A stretch of DNA of 64,000 nucleotides from Spirochaetota bacterium. Lineage in GTDB: Bacteria > Spirochaetota > UBA4802 > JAFGDQ01. Shown piece after piece: positions 53,011-63,958 of the stretch (within the stretch, counting starts at the first letter, position 1; the number at the start of each line of letters is the position of its first letter). The translations under genes were made by a program, and so were the position numbers. The notes beneath the pieces were generated by a model, which had not been told where the DNA came from, did no database searches, and worked only from the letters and a program-made list of their open reading frames with translations. Location of the stretch: NCBI GenBank assembly GCA_034190085.1, contig JAXHTS010000015.1, forward strand, positions 1-64,000, read 5' to 3'.

Positions 53011-56000
53011 TTATGACCGTCCATTTCTGATAAAGATCGATCTAATATCGACAAAGATATTATATAGCAAAGGAGTTACAATCAGAGTGACCAGTGTTCC
53101 AAAGGCCAATCCCCAAGACATGGATATAGCCATTGGTTTTAGGAATGGATCATCACCACCAATACCATATGCTGTAGGCAAGAGCCCACAAAATGTGGTT
53201 ATAGTAGTAAGGAAGATAGGGCGCAATCTATTTGCTCCGGCCTTCAGGGATGATTCTAATGATGATAGTCCTTGTTCTCGACCCTTATTAATAAAATCAA
53301 TATAAATAATGGAATCGTTTACAACAACTCCGGTTAAACCAACAACGCCCATAATTGCTAAAAATGAGAGGGGAAGCCCATGAAAATAGAAGGCCCAGAT
53401 GACTCCGGTTAGTGTAAGAGGAATAACTCCCATTATGACAATAGGGTGAATTAAGGATCTAAAAAGCGCAACCATTATGATGTAAATAATCATAGCTGCA
53501 ATAATGAAGGATTTCGTGAGACTCTCAATTGATTCCTCTGTATCCTTAAATTCTCCCTCATAATTAACTGAATATCCCGGATATCGCTCCTCAATTTCAG
53601 AGAATTCCTTTTGTAATTGTCTATTAATAGAGACTGATGTGATATCTTTTGCTTCTTCATCAATATCCGCAGTAACGGTAATAGCCCTTCTCCAATCCTT
53701 TCTGTTGATTAACGAAATTCCACTATCCCTTTCAAATCTTGTTATCGAGATTAGGGGTATAAGATTACCCATTTTATTTGCTATCTTTATCTTTTTCATA
53801 CTCTCAATGGTATTTCGAAGGCTTTTGGGAAAGATGACTCTTATATCAATCTCTTCATTAGTCTTCTTTATGCTTGTGGCAACAATCCCTTCATAACAAG
53901 ACCTTATGGTTGATGCAACATCATACACGCTTATGCCTGCCAGTGCAGCGGTCTTCTCATTCACATATACCCTCAACTCCTCTTTATCCGTCTCAAAATT
54001 ATCCTTAATATCTTTTATTCCCTCTATATTTGATAGATATTTTTTATATTCTTCTGCCATTTGAGAGAGTGTTGTAAAATTATTTCCCTTTAGTACTATT
54101 GATACTGGTTTTCCTACTGGTGGACCACCCTGAATATATTTGAATTCAAGCTTTTCAAATTCTTTGATCCCTTTACATCTCTCCCTTATTGAATTCATGA
54201 TTTCATCTGCCTTTCTCTCCCTATCCTGAGTAGGGGTGAGATATACAATTATTACACCATATCTTGATCCTATTTTAGTAAAGGGATCATTCGTCTCCTC
54301 CTGAACAATGCCTGCTCTGGATGTAAAGCTATCAAGTTCTTCTGTCGGTAGTTCGGAGATGATCTTCTCAATTGATGAGAGTCTTTTACTCATTGATTCT
54401 ATCCCTGTACCTGATGGCGCTTCTGCCTTTACTACAAATATTTCTATTCCACCAGCAGGAAAGAGGATAAATTTTACTTTAAAAGCTGCAAAAACAAGGG
54501 ATCCTATAAATATGAATATTACAGCCACTAAAAAGATATATTTGTGTGTTATTACAATTTTTAGAGTACTCATATATTTGTTTTTAATCAAATGAAGGAG
54601 GTTGTTGCCTTTTCCATTAGTCTCTGATTTGATTTCCTTCCTCCCCCTCTCAATATCCATTATGTGAGAGGGGAGAATAAACATGGACTCAACCCAGGAT
54701 GATACCAGAGCAACTGAAACAACTGCTGGCAGAGTCCACATAAATTTTCCCATGATTCCAGACATAAACATCAATGGAGCGAAAGCAGCAATTGTTGTAA
54801 GGATAGTCCCTGCTACAGGAATAATCACCTCGGATACTCCATAAATAACCGCATCTTTGATTCCCTCTCCCTCTTCAATATGTCTATAGACGTTCTCTGC
54901 TACTATAATAGCATCATCAACAAGCATACCAAGAACCATAATCAACCCAAACATGGACATCAGGTTTATGCTGACATCATAATAAGCCATCCAGATGAAT
55001 GTTCCTGCAAAGGCGAGGGGAAGCCCTAAGGCAGTGACCACTGATATTCTCCATCCCAGGGCAATAAATAATGAGATAACAACGAGAATTATCCCAATCA
55101 TTCCATTGTTCGTTAACACATCCAACCTTCTTTGAACATAGAAAGAGAGGTCATTTGTTATCACCAGTTGGTAGTTTTCAGGGATTATTTTTTTTATTAT
55201 ATCAAGATCTCGGTTAATCCTTTCAACGAGGTCAATAATATCTGCTGAATCCTTTTTTATGATTGTAAGGGTAATTGACCTCTTCCCAACTGTTTTATTG
55301 ATGATCTTCTCCTCTTCAAAGGAATCCTTTACCCTTGCTACATCGCCAATCTTAACCCAGTTGCCCATATCATTTGCTCTAATAAGAACATTGGTTATAT
55401 CTTTGACTGTCTCTACTTCTCCGATTGTTCTAAGTAAGACTTCAGTGTTTTTATCGTTGATTAGGCCACCAGGGAAGTTTAGATTTTTTTTAGAAAGAGC
55501 CATAATGATATCGTTCATTGCAATATGGTATTCATCAAGAAGGGTAGGATTTACCTCAACGATCATCTCCCTGTCTCTATATCCTTTTTTATCGATTTTT
55601 GCTACACCTTGAATATTGAGGATTTTATCCTTGATGATTTCTGCATATTTACGCAGCTCAAATTCCTCTTGGTCGTTATGGATATCATTTTTGTTTATTA
55701 TTGCGATATCCAGCACTGGTTGTTGTCGGGTATTGAGTTCGACAATCATCGGATCTTCTGCGTCTTCTGGGAGTTCGTCTATTCTGTCAATGGCATTGGT
55801 GATATCGGTTACAGTCTTATCCTTATTCTCTATATTCGGATCGAGTTTTATTACAACAACTGATCTGTTTTCCAGTGAATCTGAAATCAACTCATCAATA
55901 CCATCTACCTCACGCAGTTCATCCTCAATGGATAATGTAATATGCTTTTCAACATCCTCCGCAGTAGCTCCGGGATAAATTGTTGTCACTATTATATAGT

Positions 56001-56130
56001 AGAAATCTATATTAGGGAATGCTTCCCTTTTGGCAGTATAGCTCAAAACGATTCCAGTAAGCAAAATGCCGATAGAAATGAGATTAACGATTAGGGATTG
56101 ATTTGCGAAGTATGTTACGATCCTTTTCAT
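53011..56130 (-). CDS. RND-family efflux transporter (AcrB/HAE1-type)
   Basis: 1039 residues. It has the two-repeat RND layout: helix near residue 13, large periplasmic loop, GLIMVLGMLVDDAIIVAENV (TM4 with paired Asp for proton relay), second loop and final helices (GVVGLTGVVVNDSIIYIDFI). The first loop carries VDGIDELISDSLENRSVVVI, as in AcrB porter domains. It exports drugs or lipids by proton motive force. It lies about 100 bp downstream of a TolC-family gene on the same strand. No membrane-fusion protein gene is present between or beside them, which is unusual for tripartite pumps. Confidence 0.93.
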   Translation of the reverse strand: MKRIVTYFANQSLIVNLISIGILLTGIVLSYTAKREAFPNIDFYYIIVTTIYPGATAEDVEKHITLSIEDELREVDGIDELISDSLENRSVVVIKLDPNIENKDKTVTDITNAIDRIDELPEDAEDPMIVELNTRQQPVLDIAIINKNDIHNDQEEFELRKYAEIIKDKILNIQGVAKIDKKGYRDREMIVEVNPTLLDEYHIAMNDIIMALSKKNLNFPGGLINDKNTEVLLRTIGEVETVKDITNVLIRANDMGNWVKIGDVARVKDSFEEEKIINKTVGKRSITLTIIKKDSADIIDLVERINRDLDIIKKIIPENYQLVITNDLSFYVQRRLDVLTNNGMIGIILVVISLFIALGWRISVVTALGLPLAFAGTFIWMAYYDVSINLMSMFGLIMVLGMLVDDAIIVAENVYRHIEEGEGIKDAVIYGVSEVIIPVAGTILTTIAAFAPLMFMSGIMGKFMWTLPAVVSVALVSSWVESMFILPSHIMDIERGRKEIKSETNGKGNNLLHLIKNKYMSTLKIVITHKYIFLVAVIFIFIGSLVFAAFKVKFILFPAGGIEIFVVKAEAPSGTGIESMSKRLSSIEKIISELPTEELDSFTSRAGIVQEETNDPFTKIGSRYGVIIVYLTPTQDRERKADEIMNSIRERCKGIKEFEKLEFKYIQGGPPVGKPVSIVLKGNNFTTLSQMAEEYKKYLSNIEGIKDIKDNFETDKEELRVYVNEKTAALAGISVYDVASTIRSCYEGIVATSIKKTNEEIDIRVIFPKSLRNTIESMKKIKIANKMGNLIPLISITRFERDSGISLINRKDWRRAITVTADIDEEAKDITSVSINRQLQKEFSEIEERYPGYSVNYEGEFKDTEESIESLTKSFIIAAMIIYIIMVALFRSLIHPIVIMGVIPLTLTGVIWAFYFHGLPLSFLAIMGVVGLTGVVVNDSIIYIDFINKGREQGLSSLESSLKAGANRLRPIFLTTITTFCGLLPTAYGIGGDDPFLKPMAISMSWGLAFGTLVTLIVTPLLYNIFVDIRSIFIRNGRS

Positions 56131-56232
56131 AATTAGCTCCTCTCCAGATTTAGACGTAAACTATTCTGCCTTTACTATCTTTCGAATGACGTGAGTTCGA
56201 ATGTTTAATTTTATCAATGCATTGAAAAAAAG

Positions 56233-57804
56233 TTAATTTAAGAATGAATCGATATTGATATTAAAATTTTTAAATATAACACTTCTAGCAAGATCCCTTC
56301 TTAACAAACTAATGTTATAATCCACTAAACTCTTCAGTTCCTGTTGACGTAAATTTATATAATTATCAAGGGAAAGTTTAAGCTTCACTGCATCGTATCT
56401 GCCCTGTTTGAATTTTTTAAATACCTGATTATAGTAACTTTTGGAATATTCAGATGATTTTTTGGTCTTTTGGTATACAGAAAACATTACCTCACACTCT
56501 TTTACAAGAGAATCAATCTGATCCTTAATCTCCTTTTCAAGTTGTTTTAATTCAATGTAACCCCTTTTATAATTCAACATAGCCTTTGTCATTGTTGCCT
56601 CTGACTCATTATTGCCCAATGGATAGGTTAATTCAAAGCCTAGTGACCATTGTCTGTTTATATCATTATAAGTAGAACTGTAGCTATTTTCACTATAATC
56701 AACACTCCCTGCGCTTAACTTCATCTTTAGCGCAGGTTCCATATTGCATGAGGCTATCTTACACTCAAGTTCAAAATTTTTCAGATTTGATCTCAGATTT
56801 GCAAGATCAGCTCTATTTAAGAGGGCATCCTTTAATGCAACTTGAACTTTTACTTCCGGAGCGGTGGTGCTAAATGTTTGAACAATATCGAAATCTGTGC
56901 TTTCTTCAAGATTAAGGGTCCTTAATACAGCTTGTCGTGCATCAAAAAGATTCTTCTGGGCTATTTCTAAACGATTTGTACTCTGTAATACCTTGCTATT
57001 CCAATCAAGAAGCTCCTCTTTTTCAGAGAGGCCCAAAGTCTGTTTCCTTATAACAAGATCTCTAATGTCTATTGTGCTTTTAAGGCTAATTTTTACAGTT
57101 TCGAGGTTATCCTCGGCAATTAGCACATTCCAATATCCAACAAGCGCTTCAACAAGCAGATTAGCAAGATAATGCTTAACAAGCCTTTTATTCGATTCAT
57201 TATTGTTGGCTAATATCTTTTCATTTAATCGATCTGAAACTCCAAACATATTCTTTAAAAGTTCCTGGCTAATTGAAACCATAAATCCAGATTGATAACC
57301 CTTGCCACCAAGATCATAGCTTCCCATAGATGAATCAATCTCAGCTCCCATAACATTTTGGTAGATACCATTGATGCCTATTTGTACTCTTGTTCCTGTT
57401 CTAAATTTTCTGAATATACCAGCATCAACATTAAATCTCTCTGTTTTGGTTCCCTGAAATATTGAAGCAGGATTATCCGGAGAGTTTTCGACTGACGAAT
57501 AGTCGGGGTTTATAAAAAGGGAATAATCAAACTTGCTTCGGTATTTTTTTAACGCAATTTCCGATTCTTTATAATTAAGCAATGCTTTTTTCACATCCAG
57601 ATTGTTTCTTAAAACAAGGTATAATAACCTTTCGAGATCTAATTCTAATTTTTCATTTTTTTTTAGTCTTTCTTTTATGGTCTCTTCATTTTGCATACTT
57701 TTTTTGTCCATTCCTGGCTTATTATTTTGTGAAAAAGCCATACTCGAAATGAATATAAAAAAACATATAAACATCCATTTATACATCATTAATGGTTTTC
57801 GCAT
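56233..57804 (-). CDS. TolC-family outer-membrane efflux protein
   Basis: 523 residues. A signal peptide (about 1-25) is followed by two TolC-type repeats of long helices and beta strands. They include ALLNYKESEIALKKYRSKFD, NKRLVKHYLANLLVEALVGY and the C-terminal KFKQGRYDAVKLKLSLDNYI. It should form a trimeric outer-membrane channel and pair with the RND pump encoded 100 bp downstream. The pair may use an adaptor encoded elsewhere. Start: the ATG at 57804 gives a complete signal peptide. Confidence 0.87.
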   Translation of the reverse strand: MRKPLMMYKWMFICFFIFISSMAFSQNNKPGMDKKSMQNEETIKERLKKNEKLELDLERLLYLVLRNNLDVKKALLNYKESEIALKKYRSKFDYSLFINPDYSSVENSPDNPASIFQGTKTERFNVDAGIFRKFRTGTRVQIGINGIYQNVMGAEIDSSMGSYDLGGKGYQSGFMVSISQELLKNMFGVSDRLNEKILANNNESNKRLVKHYLANLLVEALVGYWNVLIAEDNLETVKISLKSTIDIRDLVIRKQTLGLSEKEELLDWNSKVLQSTNRLEIAQKNLFDARQAVLRTLNLEESTDFDIVQTFSTTAPEVKVQVALKDALLNRADLANLRSNLKNFELECKIASCNMEPALKMKLSAGSVDYSENSYSSTYNDINRQWSLGFELTYPLGNNESEATMTKAMLNYKRGYIELKQLEKEIKDQIDSLVKECEVMFSVYQKTKKSSEYSKSYYNQVFKKFKQGRYDAVKLKLSLDNYINLRQQELKSLVDYNISLLRRDLARSVIFKNFNINIDSFLN

Positions 57805-58274
57805 AAAATCCTCTCAATTTTAACTTTTTTATCCATTTGCTTGTGAATTCATTTATTAGATAGATTAAGGTGTTTATAGCGTGGTTTCAGATTTAATTAT
57901 ACTATGATTGTATTGGTCTAAAACTCCTATTCGCTAAATGGAAGTTGCTAATTAGTGTGAATGCCAAGATATATTTTTTTTCATCATGATGCAATTAAAT
58001 AATCAGCAGGCAATGAGGATCAGATGTAAAAAAACATAAACAAACTGTTTGTTGATCCCTTATAATTTTTGGCGAATTCAGTTTTGATGGAATAACATTA
58101 ACCTCATGATATTCAAACCTTTTTTTGAAGTAATCACTATCTCATTTTATTTAAAATTTACTATTTCCTTATTCGTAATTAACAGGCTGTGTGTTTTATT
58201 TTACTGTATTTTCCGGAAAAATATTAAAGCAGTGTGTATACTACTAATAACCTAAATCTTTTTATTAACTCAGT
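57805..58274. other. 470-bp AT-rich gap upstream of the TolC gene
   Basis: Contains no convincing gene, regulator or repeat. The promoter of the TolC/RND unit should lie in its left part, but I could not identify the elements. Confidence 0.4.
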
Positions 58275-59449
58275 AATGGTATAAAAGATAATGGTTATAA
58301 AGGTCTGTATGGATTATGCGTTTCAAATGGCAAAGAGGTTGTCAAAACAAATGGATTAGGATATTATTCTTTACCCGCTTATGATGAGATGATTGTTTTT
58401 GTAAGTAAGCCAAGATGTTTTCAGTCCCCTCTAAATGAAAAAAGGATTCCTAAATTCTTCTATATTCATCAGGTGATTATAAAACCTATCATGGTGAAAT
58501 TGATGCAAAACAGATGGAATGACTAAAAAATGAACTTAAATTTGTTCCGATGGATCATCTAATAGTTTTAAATATGCATATACCAATTGTATCGCATTGC
58601 GACAACCAAGCTCAGCAACATCAGTTGAAGAATTGAGAAAAATTATATCAGCTGCTCGAAGGGAGAAAAGCTATATCATTAGGCGGGCATTCACATACTC
58701 TTGAACATTTTTTGCCAGGGGATGAAGAGGACGGCTGGGGACAACCAACGCCAATTCGTCAAATAATTGTCAGCGCTGCTTGCTGTTCTTGGTGGTCAGG
58801 TGACGTTGATGATGCTGGTATACCAATGGCATATCAAGGAGGTGGAGCACCACGAGGTTACATGGTGTTTAATTTTAGGCAAAACACCTATATTGATGAA
58901 TATAAAGCAACGGGTGAATGCAAAAACAGGCAGATGAATATTTCCTTCATGACACCATCTTTTCAGGGTTGGTATGATCAGTTATGGGATTGGGTAAATA
59001 TTGATCCTGCTATCAGATCGCCAAGTCCGCCTGTGACGATTAACGATCTGAATAGTCCGAATTTGCTTGCCAAGTCCGATCTGGATAGCACAATACTAGT
59101 AGCTAATGTTTGGAATGGATCTAGGGATTCTATTGTTAAATGCAAAATTGATAATCGTAAACCCATTACTTTAATGAGAGATAGTGAATATCCTGATCCT
59201 TACGCGTTTCGACTACATGCATATGTTTATCGTTATGCAGCAGGATTTGAGCTATGGACAGGAGCACAGTATGGTCCAGCAGACCCTCAGCCATTAGATC
59301 CATGGCTGCATGCGAGAAGATCAACACATGTTTGCAAAGCTGCTATACCGACTGATCTTGAGGTGGGTATGCATAATTTAAAGGTTATTACAAAGGATAT
59401 GAACGGAAATAGATACGTTGAAAAAATGACTTTTGAAGTAATTGAATAA
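58275..59449 (+). pseudogene. decayed calcineurin-like phosphoesterase with deleted catalytic core
   Basis: The N-terminal Ig-like part (GLCVSNGKEVVKTNGLGYYS ... PKFFYIHQ) ends near 58480. In another frame the late part of the phosphoesterase domain begins: LKNELKFVPMDHLIVLNMHI, then LGGHSHTLEHF. The segment that should hold the first metal motifs is missing between them. Two TGA codons (58520-58522, at a Trp position, and 58634-58636) interrupt the frame. From 58712 the frame is open to 59449 and encodes the family's C-terminal domain (CSWWSGDVDDAGIPMAYQGG). Probably non-functional. Confidence 0.8.
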
Positions 59450-59494
59450 TCATCAAAACTGGTCTAGTCAGAACGATAATTATTTACATGGCTA

Positions 59495-59535
59495 TCAGGA
59501 TAGAAGGGGATTTTTTTAATCCCCTTCTATCCTGA
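59495..59535. terminator. 17-bp hairpin between convergent genes
   Basis: A perfect 17-bp stem (TCAGGATAGAAGGGGAT and its complement) with a T-rich 7-nt loop lies between the convergent phosphoesterase and flavodoxin genes. It is probably a transcription barrier for one or both strands. No T tail follows on the plus strand. Confidence 0.5.
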
Positions 59536-59675
59536 GATTCAGAAGGTAAAAATATATATTCGATTTTGTTGTTAAATTAGTGAAAATTCATATTTAGCTC
59601 TTTGAAGGTTAGCGACCCTACCTTTGCATATGGGTGAATTGTCTCATGCTTACTGATTTATTGTATAAAATTTTA

Positions 59676-60191
59676 TTATGCTTTTGATAATACATCTTTA
59701 GCAAAGGCTTTAGCATTACCCTCATCATCACTGTTAGGGTGAGAATCAGATTGTGCCATTCTCTCAGACCATTCTTCATCCGATAGTCCTCGAGACTGTT
59801 TCACTATGTCATGAAGCTCTGGTGTAAGACGTCCCTGACAATCAAAGCAACCAAGGTATTTTATACCCTTTTCCTTGGTTACTTCATCTAAAGTCTTTAG
59901 GCCTACTTCAAAGCTAGTTTTTTCAAAAGCTGGAGAAGCATGAGTGACAAATCCGGCTAATTTTAATGATCCGGAAAAGGACTCTAAAAATTCCTTGGCA
60001 TTAGCAGAAATTCCGCCTGCGTGTATTGGGGTTCCCAAAAAGACTAAATCATAATCACTCACATTGCTGACATTAGTCTCTTCGAGTTTCTGTAAAACTG
60101 CATCATTGGACTGTGATGCTTCCTGATGAATTGCCTTAGCAATCTGTTCAGTGTTTCCGGTTTGACTGAAGTAAGTGACTAGTACTTTCAT
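59676..60191 (-). CDS. flavodoxin-fold protein
   Basis: 171 residues. The FMN phosphate-binding loop is SQTGNTEQIAKA near residues 9-20. The family continues with DYDLVFLGTPIHAGGIS. It resembles flavodoxin/WrbA-type proteins that hold FMN and pass electrons. A helical, acidic C-terminal tail (about 125-171) is longer than in classical flavodoxins. Cytosolic. Transcribed alone; no clear redox partner is adjacent. Confidence 0.87.
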   Translation of the reverse strand: MKVLVTYFSQTGNTEQIAKAIHQEASQSNDAVLQKLEETNVSNVSDYDLVFLGTPIHAGGISANAKEFLESFSGSLKLAGFVTHASPAFEKTSFEVGLKTLDEVTKEKGIKYLGCFDCQGRLTPELHDIVKQSRGLSDEEWSERMAQSDSHPNSDDEGNAKAFAKDVLSKA

Positions 60192-60577
60192 TTTATACCT
60201 CCCTTTAAATTATTCAATATTATAATGATGCTGATACACAACAGCATTAAATTCAATCTATACCTTTTCGTTAGTCATAGTGAAAATTAGGCTATCAATA
60301 TACTTACTGTTAATAAGTGTCAATAAAATGATGTTATTCGTGATGCGATTAAAAAAAATCAATATTAAGAAAAGACAAAACTTAATCTTATAAGCGAAGC
60401 AATGTCGTTGCTTCTTTAAACTTGGATATTTAAGAAATAAACCCTGGTGATAATCTAATATAATTGCAACCCTTTTTTTATTATTTTATCCAATGGGGGT
60501 AGCAAATTGATTTTACTGCCCATTGTGGAGCAAAATTGATAAACAGGTGGGCTTGCCCCACAATTACGGATACATAG

Positions 60578-60981
60578 TTAAGCAACATATTTCATTATTG
60601 AATCAGATGACTCATATTCTTCTGGACTTTTATAGTCAAGAAAAGAATGAATCCTCTGTCCATTATAAAAGACTTCAATATATTCAAAAATAGATTCCTG
60701 TGCTTCTTTTCTGGTCTTATAATTTCTTTATAGACTCCCTCCATCTTTAATGTTGAGAAAAAACTGTCAGCACATGCATTATCCCAGCAATCCCCCTTTC
60801 TACTCATGCTCTGAACCATTATATATGTTTTCAAATCCTCTCTAAATGATTCAGATGCATACTGAATTCCTCTATCTGAATGAAAAATCAATCCAGGATT
60901 TGGTTTCCTATGAGCAACAGTCATAGTCAGTGCATTTATAGCAAGATCAGATCTAAAACAGCGAAATATCACAAGACGCAA
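60578..60981 (-). pseudogene. IS3-family transposase (orfB) remnant
   Basis: The minus strand encodes the IS3 integrase core PGLIFHSDRGIQYASESF, then SRKGDCWDNACADSFFSTLK, with the DDE residues Asp and Glu in place. A one-base shift near 60722 changes the frame. The correct continuation is [35 protein letters not shown], ending at a TAA (60578-60580). The 5' half of orfB and orfA are absent. Non-functional. Confidence 0.85.
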
Positions 60982-61144
60982 CTCGAATAGGGTGTAAATC
61001 CCATGATCTCGTTATCAATATATATTTTTAAACGCCTTTTAAACAGAGATAACTCAAATCCTAATTGGTTTTTATTGATAATGGATGTCTATTTCATGAT
61101 GTAACGGATATCTGTTTCTATCTTTTGCACAATTGAGGTATTCG

Positions 61145-61190
61145 CAAGGTTTTGTAAAATTTAAGATTCCGGCACTCCGCCCGGAATGAT
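61145..61190. repeat. partial copy of the composite repeat
   Basis: GGTTTTGTAAA...AGATTCCGGCACTCC is similar to 30752-30790 of copy B. Confidence 0.55.
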
Positions 61191-61242
61191 ATACAATATA
61201 GCTTATTATATCATTTTTTTTTGGTAAAACAGAGAATACAGG

Positions 61243-61284
61243 GTTCATATTAGGGGCGAAGGGCCCTTCGCCCCTAATATGAAC
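61243..61284. repeat. 42-nt perfect palindrome
   Basis: Each 21-nt half is the exact reverse complement of the other (GTTCATATTAGGGGCGAAGG...). The centre is GGGCCC with no loop. It lies in non-coding sequence between two pseudogenes. It may be a protein-binding site, a replication-related cruciform or an assembly artefact. Confidence 0.85.
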
Positions 61285-61520
61285 TTATGGCTTTTCACTT
61301 AACTCCTTGAATCCTCTTTACCACGAAGTCACATACATTTTGTTCCTTATAGTGCATATCCTTTTCAACTTAAATTTAATGGCATAGAGAAGAGCATTAA
61401 CAAGCCCTAAAGGTAGTCATTCAGGTCGCTGAAAGCTGCGCTTTCATTCCGCTACAGGCGTTCGCGAGAAGCCTTTATATTTTCCCCGGTGCCGAATCTC
61501 AGGTGCTGGAAAGAGCATTG

Positions 61521-62548
61521 TTACTGGAAACGGCCGGTTGTTACGATAGACACGGGACGTTCTCCCACAGCCACAGTGGGGATTACCATTGGAGTCAGCG
61601 CCCCGTCTGCGCCTATGGTGTATTGCGAGACATCAAAATCAATGTTATAACTGGCCACATAGGCATATTTAGGGACAGCGACAAAGGCGCTGTTCCACTA
61701 ACAAAGGCGATGAATGCAGGCACGCTAACTGTAGCAATGGTGGCAGGCGCAATAGGTGTCAGTGTCCCGTCAGGCTCTATGGTGTATTGCGAAATACTAT
61801 TGTCGACAAAATTAGCCACGTAGGCATAGCTGCTCGATGGATCAACGATGACGGATCGGGGACTATCACCCGCAGCCACGGTGGGAAGCGCCATTGGAGT
61901 CAGCGTCCCGTCAGGCTCTATGGTGTATTGCGAAACACTATTGCCCAAAAAATTAGCCACATAGGCATAGCTGCCCGATGGGTCAACGGTGACGGAAACG
62001 GGCAAATCTTCCGTCCCTACTTTACCCTAGTAGCGAAACCGGCCAGTATCGTTTTCGACCGCATAGGTTGACACGGAATTATTGCCCATATTGACAACGT
62101 AGGCAAAACGTGGATAAGCAGTATCAGTTGTAAAATTCCATTCATAATTACTATTCAGAGGATTGCCCGCCAGATCCTCCGCACCAGAGGTGATAGTGGC
62201 TGTGTATGTTGTATCGTAAGCCAGAAATCCTGAAGGCTGGAATGTTGCTGTCATCGTAGCCGCTTCATAAGTAACACTTCCTGCAAGGCCGCTAACTGTG
62301 AATGTTGAATCATTGATCGATACGGGATTCATCTCTTCGCTGAATGTTACAGTTATGGAGGTGTTGACAGCCACATCGCCAACTCCATCCTCCGGAAACA
62401 CGAGGGTAATGACAGGCGGTGTGGTGTCGATTGGGAAATATCCATCGCCTCCATTATCATCGTCATTGCATCCGCATCCAGATATCAAACAAAGCATAAA
62501 GGATATTACTAAAGTTATAACTTTTTCCTTCATAAATAACCTCCCCAA
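61521..62548 (-). pseudogene. broken lipoprotein with Big-like domain and beta-propeller repeats
   Basis: The N-terminus is a lipoprotein signal (SFMLCLISGCGCND). It is followed by a Big_5-type (SbsA Ig-like) domain (ITLVFPEDGVGDVAVNTSI, NPLNSNYEWNFTT) and then a YncE-like propeller whose repeats read DPSGSYAYVANFLGNSVSQY. An in-frame TAG at 62027-62029 interrupts GRFRY-GKVGTEDLPVSV. A frameshift near 61670 puts the last repeat (YAYVASYNIDFDVSQYTIG) in another frame, ending GRFQ at 61521. An intact gene would encode about 340 residues. Like the beta-helix lipoprotein at 414-2179, it is a decayed surface lipoprotein. Confidence 0.8.
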
Positions 62549-63146
62549 ATATCTTACTATATATTAAATTTATATTTATAATAATGCTTTAGATAAGACA
62601 TCCAGTCGCTAGTATTAAACTGAGGTTGGATACCTCAATAATGTTTAATTCATAACAAATTGTACAACAAATGTATAAGCTGAATTGTATATTGGTATTG
62701 ATTAATTATTTTAACTGTAGCTTAATTTATAATGTGTAATGGTATGAAAGAAAATTAATTTGAAATGGTTTATTTTGTAAATTTCAATTATCTAATGAAT
62801 AGATAATCATTTTTCCAATAAATGTCTATTGAAAGTGATGAAATTTTGTCATTAAAGAAAAAGCAGGGTTATTCAGTAAAAATGTTTCATCAAGCAGTAA
62901 TTTTTTCTGAATTTTAGCAAATAGTCAACTGCCACCTGCTTATAGGTTGTTTGATCGGCCCCGGAAGAGCGATAATAAAAAGTGTTTATTGATCACAGCT
63001 ATAAGCAGTAGTTTTAATAGAATAAATCCCCGAATTCAAATTCGGATTTTTTGTAAAATTTATCATAAGTTGAGGATTTATATTTGACATCTGCTATAGT
63101 CTCAACTCCCAATTATAATTGGGAACAAAGCGAGGAGGGAGATAAA
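62549..63146. other. 600-bp AT-rich gap upstream of a membrane protein gene
   Basis: No gene, repeat or RNA is recognised. A GGAGGGA ribosome binding site lies just before the ATG at 63147. Confidence 0.4.
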
Positions 63147-63875
63147 ATGAACAAAGAAAATATCATCAGTAACAAAAGGAGAATCAGGCCTATAGATATT
63201 ATGATTGCTATTATAATCCTTGGTTCTCTCTGGGGTTTTTTATCGGAGTTAGCGTTAAACACCATGGCAATAATTAAAGGTCTTCCCTACAAAGGGGGTA
63301 CAGCAGGCATTTCAATTGGTCTCGGGATAGGCATAATGGGTATTGCTGTCGGTATCTTCAGAAATCTATCAATACTGCCGAAGGGTTTGCCTATAGTTTT
63401 ACTTGGTATTCCCTTCATAGCAATTTTAAGCAAACTGCTAATAATAACAATCCTGGATATCACGTCATTTGGGAAAATAAATCCATACCTGGCTATACTC
63501 TGGGGAGGGCTTTCCCTGACAGGGATTGTGTCCATCATTGGTAATAAAATACACAGCAGCAACCTGCTTCGAATAACCTGCGGCATGCTGGCTGGTTTTC
63601 TAGCAGCCGGGGTTTTCTATGTTGTCGGTATCCAAATAATGCCATGTCCCTATCTTCTATCCTTTAACAATATGGGATCATTCATTATTTCCCATGGTCT
63701 GGTATGGTCGTTAATTTCGGGTATACTCTTCAATACAGGATATTTAACAGGAACAGCTCTTAAAAAGATTCTTGTTAAGGACAGGGTAAAACCACTGTTT
63801 TATTATACTGCTTCGATTTTACTTATGATTTCCTGCTGGGCTGGCATAACATTCTTTGTTGCATCAGCATCATAA
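63147..63875 (+). CDS. polytopic membrane protein, unknown function
   Basis: 242 residues from the ATG at 63147, chosen for the GGAGGGA box 6 nt upstream; an in-frame start at 63084 has none. Six to eight hydrophobic segments alternate with short loops (IDIMIAIIILGSLWGFLSEL, GISIGLGIGIMGIAVGIF). No family or catalytic motif is recognised. It resembles small energy-coupling or ECF-like membrane proteins only in length and hydrophobicity. Confidence 0.7.
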   Translation: MNKENIISNKRRIRPIDIMIAIIILGSLWGFLSELALNTMAIIKGLPYKGGTAGISIGLGIGIMGIAVGIFRNLSILPKGLPIVLLGIPFIAILSKLLIITILDITSFGKINPYLAILWGGLSLTGIVSIIGNKIHSSNLLRITCGMLAGFLAAGVFYVVGIQIMPCPYLLSFNNMGSFIISHGLVWSLISGILFNTGYLTGTALKKILVKDRVKPLFYYTASILLMISCWAGITFFVASAS

Positions 63876-63958
63876 ACCGAAATAATTAAAATTTCTATGA
63901 TTAAGATCTAATCGCCTCGGTTGAACAATTGCTACAAATCATTTCAAAAGGGGGAACC

